Positions 13,209-25,505 of a DNA stretch of 64,000 nucleotides are shown here, in pieces. The notes beneath the pieces were generated by a model, which was not told the origin of the DNA, searched no databases, and saw nothing but the letters and a program-made list of their open reading frames with translations. How positions within the stretch are numbered: position 1 is the stretch's first letter; each line of letters begins with the position of its first letter. This DNA is from Sympetrum striolatum (Eukaryota; Arthropoda; Insecta; Odonata; Libellulidae), in the NCBI GenBank assembly GCA_947579665.1, contig OX388348.1:3534001-3598000 (forward strand), given 5' to 3'. Made by a program: the position numbers and the translations under genes.

Positions 13209-15834
13209 AGGTATACTCTTTCACAAATACTGCTAGTAAGACTATTGAAATATCTGCTATTCTGTTCCACATTTAAGTGGAAATATTACATCTGGAGGGA
13301 AAAACTCCAAATATCGATTTGTTTCGGTTACCTCAGTGAGGATCTCTGTTCGAGCCCCAGCCTTCTTCTTGTACAACCTCAATATTATATCATCATTTTC
13401 ATTTCTGTGTAGAATTGATTGAAAGAAAAGTATTTTCACTTGAACAGTTTTTATTGCAAAAGGAAGCATCAATCTTAATTTTCAATATTTTAAAGTGAGA
13501 GTGTATGCCCCTTTTTCTTCTCCCAGGAAATAAACATTTTGGTTATGATCTTTCCAAACTCATAGATCAAAATCATAATTTCGTCCAAGTGAACTCCATT
13601 GTAACTTCTGCGGCTCAAATATTATATTTATTCCAACGTAACTCACAATAATCCACTCTCTGCTGAGACAGAAAATCGAATGCGTAACTGTCCATTGCTA
13701 CATAAAACGCAAAGGCATAATTTCACTCTAAAGACGGTGTAAACCGCATCACGCATCAGTGTAAGTGTAAGGGGTGACGTTGAAGGTGGATTTCGTAAAC
13801 AAGAAATATAGAAATGCTTTGCGTGTAGTCATGTTTTTGGCCTTCATTTTCAGTTCTTCACGTGCAATCGAGTTGTTCACATCGAAAACGTATCTTTCAG
13901 AGGACTTACCTATATTGGCATAGTGCAAATATGTGTTTCGTGTTCTATCACTAAGAAATTGTACTTCCAGTTTTTCTTGCTGAATATACAAGGATTTAAG
14001 TCGGTTTAGGAAGTGCTGCGGAAAATAATTCGAGTGTCGCTCAATTGCCCTAAGAAATATTGTGGAATTGTGACTGCAGTGCTTATTTATAAAATATCAT
14101 TAATTTTCTGTCTTTAATTTTCAAAGTGCACTTACTCCACTCAGTTAACGGAGAGTGTTAGGCAAAAGAATATACGTGTTAAGAGGTGTTGCTTTTGTGA
14201 GCGAAAATGGATACAGTGAGGTTGAGCAATTACTTGGCAAATTGTTTTTTTTTTCGTCACCAGTGGTCATCAGATATGTTGTAATGTTTTCGCTCAAAAT
14301 AAGGTTTTGTAACGAGTGCTGCGATTTGTTATTTAAGAGCGTTATTTGAGGAAATCTAAACAGGTAAGAAAATACTATCAATTGCTTCCATGCGAGGTAC
14401 TTTATGCCGTAATTTTTAAACGAATTACTATTTCTTTACTGTACATATATCAAGTGACTGATCATATTTCTCACATTCTTTCCATATTTTTTATGAAAAT
14501 TATTATTACTTCAGTTTATCTGAACATAGACTTACTAGAACTAATTTCGTACCGTGCTTTAAATTTATCTGTGCAACGCAAATGCCAGGATTTGATTTCT
14601 AAGGAAACTATCGCAAAATACGGAAGTTCTCACGTTCCAGTAATTCGCTTTTTATTAAATCAAAATGTTATTAAAACAAAAGACCTTCAATGAAGTAATG
14701 CATTAGCTGGTATAATGACGATATGCAGATTTTATCTAATCACATGACGGCTCATGTAAAAAAGTAATTCTTTAGAATCCAAGAGTATTTTCTGCTGAAA
14801 CATCCGAACTTAAATTGCTCATACCTGTTGTATAGTTTAATCTAGAGAAAAGACTGAGAGGTATTAATTTTAATTTCAGCATAATAGTTGTTTAAATAAA
14901 TGTGGCTACGATGGAGTTAAACTGCTATTCTTTTGATCATGTATCCACACGATCGAATTAAAACATTGCTTCTGGAAAGCATTATTATTTAAAATAAGAT
15001 TTTTAAATACATCCGTTTGTTTTTTCAAAATTAAAGTTGATTACAATGAAAATAGACTTTAATTTGACAGTACTACGAAAGTCGCTTTTCGGTTATTTTC
15101 TTGATATTTAATTAGGAAGCTTTGATTTAAACCATTAACTCTGGTGAGCAATATAATTTAAAACACGATTTTCAAATATATCTTTTTGTTCTTTTAAATG
15201 AAATATGGTTATAATAAAAATAGGTTTTATTTTGACTACTATCACGACTACTCAAGTCGTTTTCTTGCTATTTTCTTGATAAAAAATTTGAAATAAAATT
15301 TTGATGTAAACTATTATTTCCGATAAGCGGTATTATTTAAAAACTATTTTTAAATACATTTGATTTTCATTAATATTAAAGTGGACTGTAATGTTTGTAG
15401 GTTTTATTTTGACATGAAACACTAAATTCGAAGTGCTATTTTTGGTATAATATATTATTTAATTATCATTACACTTAAAACAAGGTATAGTTATTGTGCA
15501 AACAATCTTAAATAAAACGTGAATTGGTAAAAATAAAAGAGCTGTTGGCAAATAAAGTAATATGAAAATTAAAGTTAAATTAATATTTACAAGAAAAGTC
15601 AGGGAAAACAGGATAAGGTCCAAGTGAGCCTTTCTTGGCTCATCTGTTAGTTCCTGGTTTTATTTTGTTGCATGGTATACTTATGTCTATACTATATAGA
15701 CCGATTTAAACAATACGTAGATACAAAATATTAAGCAAGACACAGAAAGTGTGATAACATTTGATATAATTTTTCCCCACTTATTAAAAATCACTTAAAA
15801 ATGGTACTTAAGTCTCAATTTATAGACAAACTCT
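13209..15834. other. gene-free AT-rich stretch
   Basis: No gene is seen. The part from about 14900 to 15600 is very AT-rich. The part from 15600 to 15834 may be the 3' untranslated tail of the minus-strand LINE that begins at 15835, because it directly follows the last coding-like residues; there is no clear end point. Confidence 0.5.
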
Positions 15835-17835
15835 CTCTTTGGAGTTACAGCCCCAGTGAGCCTCCACTTATCTGTCTTCTCACTTTCATCGTCTTCATGT
15901 CCTTTATGAATTAGCCATCTCTATCTTGACCTTCCTCTCCGTCTAGTGACATACAGTCTCCCTTCTATCCCCTTATTCGGCATTGCTGTTTCATGCATCC
16001 TTTCCACATGGTCCAACCATTATATTCTCAAAGATTTTGTGAACTTAACTACATCTTCCACAATGCATTATTGTCTTTAACTCCTCTTTGGTTCTCCTTT
16101 GCCATAATCCATTCTCAATAACAGGTCCTTATGTTCTCTGCAATAGTCTGCTTCCAAATTTCCTCAGGGCATTCTCTTGTGTGATTGTGAGTGTCCATTT
16201 TTATGCTCCATAATGGTCTGGTAATTGATTTATATATTTGTATTTAAGTGTTTCTGTTTAATAACTTCCTCTTGAGTATCTTCATATTTGCAAAGTAAGT
16301 TTTATTCCTTGCTTTTATTCTTTCATTTATTCATATTATGCTTTTTTTGTAAGTTATATACTCTAGATATTTAAAATCTTCCACACCTTCAAGTTTTATC
16401 TGTTCTATCTCCAAATCCTGGGTGACTCTAGGTTTGCCAGATGATTTCATAAGCATATATTTAGTTTTACTGGTATTAACTATCAATCCCATTTTGCTCT
16501 TCTTTCTCTCTATTTGGTAAATATTGTTCCTCTTTGATCTATATTTTTCTTTAGCTTTGTGTTATCCTAGAATAAACAGTAAGGCCCATAGGCCATCTCC
16601 TTGCTTTATCCCAGTGCTGAATTCAAATTCATTTTATATTTGATTATGTATTTTTACTTTAGCCATGCTCTTCTTCAATGTCATTTGAATCAATATAATT
16701 ATTTAGGATGGAATTTCCATATCCTCCATTGCTTCTCAGAGTTTGATCCTGTTTACACCATCAAATGCTTGTCTAAAATCTACAATAGCATATGTAGTTC
16801 AACAATATGATCATAGCATTTATCTAAAATTTGTCTGATTACAAATAGTTGGTCTATTTTACTTCTTTTGGATCTACTCCCACACTGCGATTCTCGAATT
16901 AAAGTTACTTCTTTCAGCCTTTCTTTTATGATGCTGGAGAGTATTTCATGTACTTTATTTAACAGTATTATCCATCTATATTTCTCGAGAACCAGTTTAT
17001 TTCCTTTCTATATATTGGGCTTAGGATTCCCATGCTCTATCCTTCTGGCATTTTTCTGTTTCCTATATTATACAACTAAGTTTATGTATAGCATCACTCA
17101 TTATATCTCCTCCATATTTTACTAGCTCTGCTGCAATATTTTCTTCCCTGGGGCTTTATTATTTTTTAACTTCTGTATGCATTGTGCAATTTCCTGTCTA
17201 GAGGATTTAATTCTGAGCTTGTTTCTTCTATATTTGATTCTTTCCTTAGACTGTCATTTTCCTCAGTTGTTACTCTCTCCTTATCTTCTTTACAGAGAAT
17301 TTCTTTGAAATCTTTTACCAATCTTACCAGAACTTTATTCTCTTTTTGGACTACATTTCCCTCCGTATTTTTAAATCCTTCCATTCTTGGTTGGTATTCT
17401 CTTTTTACCTTTTCTAAAAGTTCGTAGAACTATCTCCGGTCATTCTGTTTGCTGTATTCTTCTATATTCTCTAGCTGTTTTTCATTTTTCTCCTTTTCTC
17501 TTGCATGACCTATTTGCTTCCTTCCTCATTTCTTGGTATCTTTCAGTGTTCATTTTGGTTTCTTTCCTTATCATCCTTTCTCTAGCTTTATTCTTCTCCT
17601 GTTAAATTTGGGCATACTCGTCAAACCAATCATCATGTATTATTCTCTTGTTTTCTCCAATTGTTACTTCCACAGCTTCTTTGATTGCTTTCCCTATTTT
17701 TTCCCATTCTTTTTCTATGTTTATTTTATAAGTTTTTTCATTGGCTGTTGATTTGCATAAAGTTTGCCTGTTGTGTTGAATATAAATCAATTGTTTTCTA
17801 TCTTCAATGTGAAACTACTGCATTAGGGCCTCCAT
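15835..17835 (-). pseudogene. decayed non-LTR retrotransposon, endonuclease-RT linker to C-terminus
   Basis: Read on the minus strand, pieces of one LINE polyprotein appear in the expected order in shifting frames. They are a linker ending in DDWFDEYAQI (about 17602-17632), the RT entry NNKAPGEENIAAELVKYGG (about 17108-17165), RT motif A as VDFRQAFDGVNR (about 16748-16783), motif B as GIKQGDGL (about 16571-16625), and a thumb-region segment IKLEGVEDFKYL (about 16365-16402). A basic C-terminal segment lies near 15850-15960. Stops and frameshifts between the pieces show that it is dead. The endonuclease domain is missing, so the copy is 5'-truncated near 17835. It differs in sequence from the LINE at 35.5 kb. 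The exact clade cannot be fixed by eye. Confidence 0.85.
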
Positions 17836-17892
17836 GGTACAAGAATTACCAGAAACGAAAATTAACGCAGCAGCATTTCAAATAAAGTCTTC

Positions 17893-17931
17893 CATGAAGT
17901 AAATAACGAACCTCTCACCATTTACTTCATG
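17893..17931. repeat. 12-bp perfect inverted repeat
   Basis: CATGAAGTAAAT at 17893-17904 is exactly reversed at 17920-17931, with a 15-base loop. It sits about 60 bases beyond the truncated 5' end of the minus-strand LINE. It may be a chance hairpin or the edge of a small foldback element. Confidence 0.6.
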
Positions 17932-19858
17932 TAGTTGGCGGTTCTCGTATGTTGCAGTTTATGTTGTCCTTTATCGCTTCTCTTCATAGAAGTGTGGCTC
18001 TGACTTGGAGGGGAAATTGTGTTTTTCAGTATTTCGTAGAAAATGCTTCTGGCTTACTTTGCTGCTAGCGATTTTACTTGAAATTTAACTATAAGTAATT
18101 TCAGAAGTTAACTCCATGCTGTCAAGCGTCTTTTCTCTTAGCTTTTTATTTCAAATTGATAAAGTTTAATTCATGTCGAGATATGTGTACATTATTTTCA
18201 AGTGGATAAGTTGGAGTGAATATTATAATGCAGAAAAATTTTGAAAGCATGTTTAGAAATAAAAAAATAAATTAATTCAAAGGAATTATGCTAAGTTCTT
18301 TCTTTTAAAATTGTAATGATAAGATCACGCTTGAAGATGTTGAGGTTATCAGAATATCTTAAGATATTTTTAAAAGGCTGTTTTATTCCTAAGAAAGATA
18401 AGTTTAATTTATTTATTTATTTATATCAAAAGCTTCCTTAGAATCGGTAGAAAATTGAGATAGTTTTTCGTTCTCTAATTCTATAAAGTATTATTTAGAT
18501 TAATTGCTCAGATTTATGTACAATTTCACAGATGCAGATTATACCTTCCGGTCTATAGGTTTTATATTGTAATTAATTGATGCTCGATAAGTTGTTTGAC
18601 CTGTAAGTCGAGGCTATATTATTCACCACTGCAGAGAACCTCCATCTATAAAATCTTTATTCACGTCCTTAGTGCTCTTTCAAACATTCAGTGGATTGCT
18701 GCCAATAGGTGCTAGTCACCGCATGCAAGTAAGGAACCTGTAATTGAATCGCTATCCAATGAAAAAAATTATGCGAAAAAACATTTCTAGTGGTTTGAGT
18801 AAATATTAAAGCATTCATAAAAATAATATTTTTTGAACATTAAATCATTTTTACTAGCATCTGAATAAATTTACTGTTGCGAGACTCTACAAACAATCTG
18901 CGAGCATCAGGATTTCGAAAAACAATTAAGGCGGATAATTCTGCTAGTTCCGCAGATGTTCTTACCGCAATAGGGTATTTTTTTCTCTTTTGTCAATCGG
19001 TTTAATGTCTGCTTTGTTTTATTATCCATCCTAAATTCTCAGGTTTATTTAGGTATCTGAAATATTTTTAGGCGTTTCTTCGGAAATTAGATAAACAATA
19101 TAGTATATAGTTAATTTGTCTCGCAGTAACGTGTATGCTACATTGATGTAACGAGATTGTACATTTCCTCATTTTGGTGAAGAGATTTTGTCGAATTATT
19201 ACTATGCAAGAAATTTATCATGAAAATATGTTTTAGTTCGTCTTAAAAGTTCTCTCATCGCTTTTCTTTTTCGATTTAACTGAATAATTGGTATGTATTC
19301 TCGAGGTATCGTAATGAACATCCTTGGAATTATTTCCATTCTTATTTCGAATGGATTTAGCTTATTCAATCCGTATTAATTTTAGACATTATTCTTGGGA
19401 TTAGGAGACAGGTAGAAAGAAAGCTCAATCAGAAAACTCCCACTAACAACCAATTAATGAAGCTATTTAAATTAATCTCCAAATTAGTGCTTCAAAACTG
19501 GCGAGGTGGAGATAAAAATATGACGTACCGTCTTAGCTTTTCTTCCAATTATAGACGCGCTTAATATCGAAGATATGTTTTTATTGAAAGTTATTGAGAA
19601 ATAATATTATTGTAGGCGAACCTTGCAAGTAGAACCAAATTTTCGGTCGGCAAGGTGTTTAAACTAAACATCTCTTTGAAAATAAACCACATTAGTAAGA
19701 ATGAATTAATCAGTTACACCAATAACATCGTAAATCACTCGATTACCTAAGATTATAGCATCGTATGTCACCGATTCACGACAAAACACTAGTTACTAAT
19801 CATGAACACTTTCAGCAAGCTGACCAAGATCAGCCAATAACAATTCCATTTTATTTCA
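17932..19858. other. gene-free AT-rich stretch
   Basis: Nothing recognised. A short TTTA run lies near 18409-18424. Open frames are short and have no domain. Confidence 0.6.
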
Positions 19859-20091
19859 TTAACCCATTCGGATCGGAGGCCGCCGATCGGCGGCCTAGCC
19901 GACGGTACCCAGGAGCGGAGGCCGCCCATCGGCGGCCCATTTCTAATATATTCTCTAATTGTTCAAATTGTTCAAATTTTTTTTCTTTGTTGATATTCAC
20001 TATAAAGTATATAAATCTACTAGAAAACATAAAAATTAGATTCCGTTTCTGACGAAAGTATTAAAATTGCTAGCCGATCTGAATGGGTTAA
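19859..20091. mobile_element. piggyBac-type MITE with TTAA target sites
   Basis: Near-perfect ends face each other. Left is TTAACCCATTCGGATCGG (19859-19876) and right is CCGATCTGAATGGGTTAA (20074-20091), with one mismatch in 18. TTAA followed by CCC, and GGG followed by TTAA, is the arrangement of piggyBac-family insertions: a TTAA duplication outside a 225-bp element (19863-20087). There is no transposase frame, so it is non-autonomous. The left half holds two copies of a CG-rich unit (see the next entry); the right half is AT-rich. Confidence 0.85.
19873..19941. repeat. duplicated CG-rich palindromic unit inside the MITE
   Basis: A unit of about 25 bases around GGCCGCCGATCGGCGGCC (perfect palindrome, about 19879-19896) recurs as GGCCGCCCATCGGCGGCC (about 19920-19937, one change). 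Both are embedded in AT-rich DNA and could form strong cruciforms. Their role is unknown. Confidence 0.75.
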
Positions 20092-20154
20092 AAGATTCAA
20101 CTGTGGTATTGGTAGAATTATAAGAAACACTATATATGTATGTTATTTTCAAGC

Positions 20155-20360
20155 CTAGCTACTGTTGCCCTTCACCGGCGAAGTCCTCCTAAGCTCTGAT
20201 GAACTTATCAGGAAGCGCTTCACCGAGACAACAGCAACAGCGAACACACACAACCATTTCCTGAATCGGAAAAAATCCGATCAGAGGGGATTCGAACCGG
20301 GGACCTTGGGGTTGGAGCGATAGCTTAGATGGCATGCTATCCGCTGATAGTGAAAGCGAT
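20155..20360 (-). repeat. tRNA-derived SINE, second copy
   Basis: On the minus strand the B box (GGTTCGAATCC, plus positions 20288-20298) is followed by TGATCGGATTTTTTCC and a TG-rich part, matching the 7662 copy in order. Upstream of the B box, TATCGCTCCAACC equals the head at 63988-64000. The A-box side (about 20330-20360) is diverged. The 3' body differs from the 7662 copy, contains a CTTCGCCGGTGAAGGGCAAC segment and lacks an ATT tail, so this is another subfamily or an older copy. Confidence 0.75.
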
Positions 20361-23300
20361 AATATGTAAACAGTGCTTTGAAATAATTATAATATTGCCC
20401 TATTTGGAAAGGAGAGAAGAGAATGGCGTAGTTCCACACCAGATGGCTCTTTCTTTTATAATTTTCATTCCGGTCAGAAATCTAAAAGCGTGTGTTTTAG
20501 CGCATCGCAGTATTCTTACCAACCCACAGTCGCGCCGAGGAAGACCGAAAGTCAGGAATAGCTGTTCCGTATGACGATGGCTTAGTGCGACGAAAACTTT
20601 CGAATTTAAGAATTTAAGATAATAAAACAACAACAACTAAATCGCCAAAATCCGTCTCCGCCATTTTCGATCCAAACTCGCAGAATAGAGGCACGTTATG
20701 ATTTCATAAGTCGGATGTATGCGACCAGCGCAATGAGCGGTGAGTGGAGGACGGCATTCCGCAATGCGATTGCTAAATAAACACCGCACACGGGAATTAA
20801 AAAGGCGGCCGCAAACTCGGATGGAAAGGATTCCAATTCGGCGGAATTTATCGCGCAAACATTTAGCGGATATCGAGGGGAAGATTGGAAGAGAGTGTGA
20901 GCGAGCCATGACTGCGCCATCCGGCGGAAGGACGATCTCAGAAACATCCGACGCCGTTCGTCAAGCAGAGAATAGAAAGTGCAACGAAAGGAAATTTGGA
21001 GCCTCTTTGCGCTCTGACTATCGGTTTCAATCTACGAAGACGAGGAATCTAACGAAAATTGTTATCGCCGTCGAAAATGGTGGCACGTTTCCTGAGCAGT
21101 CAACAGTGTTATCTTTGAACATCAAAAAGAGCTTCTGGGAAAGCATTGTGATCTTTAGGAAGAAATCAGTTCGTACCCAGAATTCAATGTTAAGATTAAA
21201 TATTATATAAATATTTTCCATAAGAGCGAAGCTTTATTTTTTCATTAATTCAAATATAGAAATGAGAACGTATGTTTTTGTCCTCATACATTTGCCGCTG
21301 CAAGTAGGTGGGCAGCCTGGTCCTAGTGAATATAATTCTGAATAGTTTTACTTTGCATATACGTTTAAAATTACGAGAATTTTGGTAAGTAATTTACGTG
21401 CATTGAGTGGTACAGTTTTCTTCTATTAGCCCTAACACGGAGTGAAACCCCTCGGAAAACTTCCCTTATGTTACTGAATATTCTAATCAATACGTAAGGG
21501 AAGAAAATGCATAAATCATAAAAATCACACAACCGCTAATTCTGAAAACACTCGTCTGTCGATACAAAATGTCCATAAAACTATTCATCATCAGCTCGTC
21601 AATACGCAACATTTGAATTACTCCTAAGTCAATCCTAACCAATATGCCTATTACCCAATTTAATTTAATTCATTTGGAAACTGAATTCTATTTTATTCTT
21701 GCGATGATTCACTGTTGAAGTTGGCATTGATTTGTCATTTACATTGGAAGTTTATCGGATATTTCTTAATTTTGTCGGTGACTCCTGAGGTGACCGCCAT
21801 TGGTGCCAGCGATCGGTATGGTACTCTGGAACAGCTTGTGACTGGCAATTCCAATAGCAACCAAAACTTTGTTGATAGCAACCTAAGTATTTCCTCATTT
21901 ATTTTACGGGAAATCGGTGTATTTTATCAAATTCTTCGCAGTCCTGTCTCAAAAAACAACATGTTGTTGATTTTATGATTTCAAAAAATCTATTATTTAC
22001 TTTCTTGTGGTACCTCCATCGATTCCATTCGACCATTATTTTTAAATTCAGTTGTCACTGTTCAACCAAATATCATTTAGAGCATCTCTTCAGTTATATT
22101 TGGCTCAGCAATTCTTTCTCTTGCCACCTGACCTTTTGTTTTCTCATTGCTTATTTGCAGTCTGGAAATAATTTCGTCAGTAATTCACGGGTCGTTTTAA
22201 TTGGATTAAAGGATTCGAGTGTAAAAATAGTTTAATCTTCGTAGAAAAACGTACTTATTTAAGAGCTTCTTGGCGTGGGTGATATTTCAGATATCTATTC
22301 TACGCGAACAACAATTTACTTACCTTAAACGTTGTATTCTTTCATTATCTTATCCGTCTTATATATTTTAATCCCTCTGTTTTGGAAACGAAGGTATGCT
22401 AATTATCTCTGCTTCCCAGTTTTTGTTAAGAAATGATATTTTTCTTTAACTCGTTAACAGAGAAAATTTACATTCAAGACTTTTTTAAGGTACTGGAAAT
22501 TGAATATGAAACAAAGAAACACAAGCTGTAGGGAAAATTCCGGAAAAACTTTAATTTAAAAAATATTTGTAGTTATGGTGTATGGTCATCACAGGTGAAT
22601 ATGATTTTTCTGACTTTCTCTTTTTGATCTCTTTGTATCGTCCACAAGAGCTAGTTGTCGATGCTTGATTGGTTTATTCAGTAACTCCGTAGTAGAGAAT
22701 GATTTTCAGATAGGAATTATTATTTAAGATATTTCCTTTATATAGGGTATTTTGACATTAAAACCGTCATCAAATTTTCAAAAAATATTTCAACTAATGT
22801 CAAGATTCTAAAGTTTTGAAGGTTTTGAAGAAAAAATAATTTTTTGATACGTAAAGGATTTATTTATTGTGTGTATTGTAAACAGTTGATATGATGTGTA
22901 TCTTCTGTTTGTATTAAGTTGGTATTTCATAGATACGTAACTCGGAACGATTTTCGGTAAATTTATGAATAATTTTCAACTTAAATCTTCATTTAGTTAT
23001 AAAATTAATGGAATTTATTCTATTGCTGCTGTAGAAATATCACATTCAACATTATCATCATATCACAATACAACATTTCGGAGCCATAGGTTTAGTAGGC
23101 CTTCCCATTTTTAGAAATACATACATTTACAATTAAATAAGTATTAAATTAGCTTACAATACCAATAGATGAAGAATAAAACTTTTAGTTATCGAATCAG
23201 GAATTTTATTCATAAGTTTTAAATTTGTCAGATAAATAAATTTGTCGGTTAAAGAAATTAGACTAATTTTGATCACTGTTTCCTATAATGAGCTTTAACA

Positions 23301-25261
23301 TGTAATTGGTATTTGATTTGATTGAACAGAGCTCAATAACCATCTAATCTGCGTAGTTTTTTATAAAAAGGTGGACTTATTCACGTACGCTCATTATTTT
23401 ATTTCAAGTTTTTTTTAGATAAACTGCAAATGTGCATCCTTATTATATAATTCATGTTTTTTAATCGAAATTTATTTAATCCAATATCCATACTTGGAGA
23501 AATTGCATCTTGTGTACATGGTTTTTACGTTTATGCGGCCAAGTCTAGGTAACAATGGCATAGAAGAGGAATAAAATAAATGTGTGATACTCCAGGAACT
23601 TTTTACATTTTGCAGAAACGCAATAATTTTACGTTATTCCGGGAGGCTGTAAGCACGGTCCAGGATATTGAACAGCTCGCCATGCGTCGTAGATTCTTCC
23701 GCGTCCCAGTTTACAGCAGTGTCTCTTTGAATTACACGAGTGGACTCTTCTCGGAGATGCAATTTCCTATAGCGTCGGCGTTTGTCGTACATCTCGTGTC
23801 TGAAGATTAGCCTCTCAAAGAGGAATAAACGGCCAAATTGAATGCATGCGCTCCATCACTCGATTTCACGGAATGGTAACAATTTGAATGCACGTGCACT
23901 AATCGTCCTCCTCAAATGGGAATCCTTTTACGTTAATGTAAACAAGAAGGGGAGGCAGGAATAATTATAGATGGATTAAATGATCATTTACTACCCCAAA
24001 TTCTAACTCTATGTTATAAATATAATTACAGAGCACCTACTAGACACATTTTACTGCCTCAAGTAGAAAGTTAAGCCTAACCTTTTATTTTTCACACTAA
24101 TCGTTTTGCTTGGATTTCAACAAATCGTTTGAAAATTAATGAGTATTGAATTTCTCTCTGAAATACTTTAATCACTTCATACGAATCATCTAGCATTATA
24201 GACAGTTGATAGTAGATAATAATAATGAATGTGGAATGAAACAATTATATTATATAATAGTGAATCAGGCAATTACTCGCATAAGCTAGTATATGCTCAT
24301 ACAATGACATAGAAAGTATATTTCCGTTATGTTATCCCCAACGCAAAATATGCGTCGATATTACCAAATATTTAGTTGTTTATTTAACTATCGATAATTT
24401 TTTAGAAATTTTTTCTTGCATTTTCATCGGACAGTATTTACATAAAAAGCAAATGAAGAGGACTTTTACGAAAGAATTATATTTATTAGAGCTATTAGAG
24501 AAGGGTATCTCTGTTAAATAGCGTCACGTTTTTCATTACTTATTATTTACAGAAATGCAGTTTGAAAAAAAGAAGTGTGAATGTAGGCTTAAGATGTTGG
24601 TGAATGCGTTTGTTCGTGCAGAAAATGCCGAGTTCATGTATAATCAGCTAATAGAACAGCGAGTTCATGTATAAAAACTAAATGTAGCGTGCTTCAAGTA
24701 ATTCAGTTTGTTATTACTGATACTCTCATTACCTCAGCGGTGATTCAGTAGGGTCTAATTTTAATAGTGTCAATCGCTCAAAATAATTCACTTTCAGTTT
24801 CAGTGTAGCTTTCTCATAAGACTGCATTGAAGAGTCTATGAAATTGAACTTCAGAATCTTATTAATAGGTATTTCGAAATCTGAGAGAAATATTTAGGAA
24901 ACAAAAGAAAACTCTTGAAAGTCGCGTTGTCTCTTTGGCTCAATATGGTTGACGGAATGGCGTTGCCGCGACTTCGAGAGAACTCATTTCAAATGTTTAT
25001 CGGGAAATACAATTTTCACGGAAGAGTGTATCTGATCGAGAGAAAATTTTTATACGACTAGTTCAGGCGATTAATCACTATAATCAAAGTATGATTTACA
25101 AAAATGCAGTACGTTTTTCCTAATAGTAGTCTGAAGTTTTGGTGTTTAAATTATGTTAGGAAGGTAATTTATACTTGCTTCCAACATTTCTTAGTCTAGA
25201 TAAAACAAAAATATTTGGAGTAAATAAAGAAAGTGAACTTAGTATTTTCTATGAGTTTTTT
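20361..25261. other. gene-free stretch with a CG-richer island at 20500-21010
   Basis: The first part (20500-21010) is clearly richer in G, C and CpG than its flanks and carries overlapping open frames on both strands, including one of 156 codons at 20740-21210 plus. None shows a recognisable domain, and the openness is expected from composition. The rest is AT-rich with no feature recognised. A short direct repeat (GAGTTCATGTATAA, about 24631 and 24660) is present. Confidence 0.5.
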
Positions 25262-25505
25262 TTCATAACCGACCGGTTTTGCCCCTGTAGTCATCATCAG
25301 GTACTCACAGGAAAATACAGATGGAATTCATATCAATTCACCAAGTTTTGAGGTAAGGTAAATACTTGGTAAAGGTGATATCATTTGATAAATTATTGGA
25401 TGCCACCAAAATTTCCATGGTCTCAAGACAATCGAGCTTCTTCCTCTTCGATGTTCTGCGCTGAAGTTTGGTTTTTCATTTATTAAATGGCATTCCAGGA
25501 AGTCA
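25262..25505 (-). mobile_element. 3' end of a Penelope-like element (remnant)
   Basis: On the minus strand, a peptide DFLECHLINEKPNFSAEH (about 25490-25440) is followed, after a frame change, by KKLDCLETMEI (about 25435-25405). This order, with the HLI core and then a KKL-LE-EI block, resembles the C-terminal end of the GIY-YIG nuclease of Penelope-like elements. A hammerhead-like motif follows at 25271-25300, as expected for the terminal repeats of these elements. The reverse transcriptase part is absent. The copy is broken by a frameshift. The assignment rests on pattern memory and should be treated as probable. Confidence 0.6.
25271..25300 (-). ncRNA. degenerate hammerhead-like ribozyme motif
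   Basis: The minus strand reads CTGATGA (25294-25300), then TGACTACAGGGGC (25281-25293), then AAAAC (25276-25280 region), then the GUC equivalent (25271-25273). CUGAUGA and (G/A)AAAC are the two hammerhead core boxes. The first G of GAAAC is replaced by A and stem II is weak, so this copy is probably inactive. The core ends in ACCGGT (25272-25277), a palindrome that could pair between two RNA molecules in place of stem III. Confidence 0.55.

Noticed and set aside
13340..13365. B-box-like GTTCGAGCCCC
   Set aside because: No A box or cloverleaf pairing.
20740..21210. 156-codon open frame on the plus strand
   Set aside because: It has no domain, sits in a CpG-rich island where stops are rarer, and is overlapped by open frames on the other strand.
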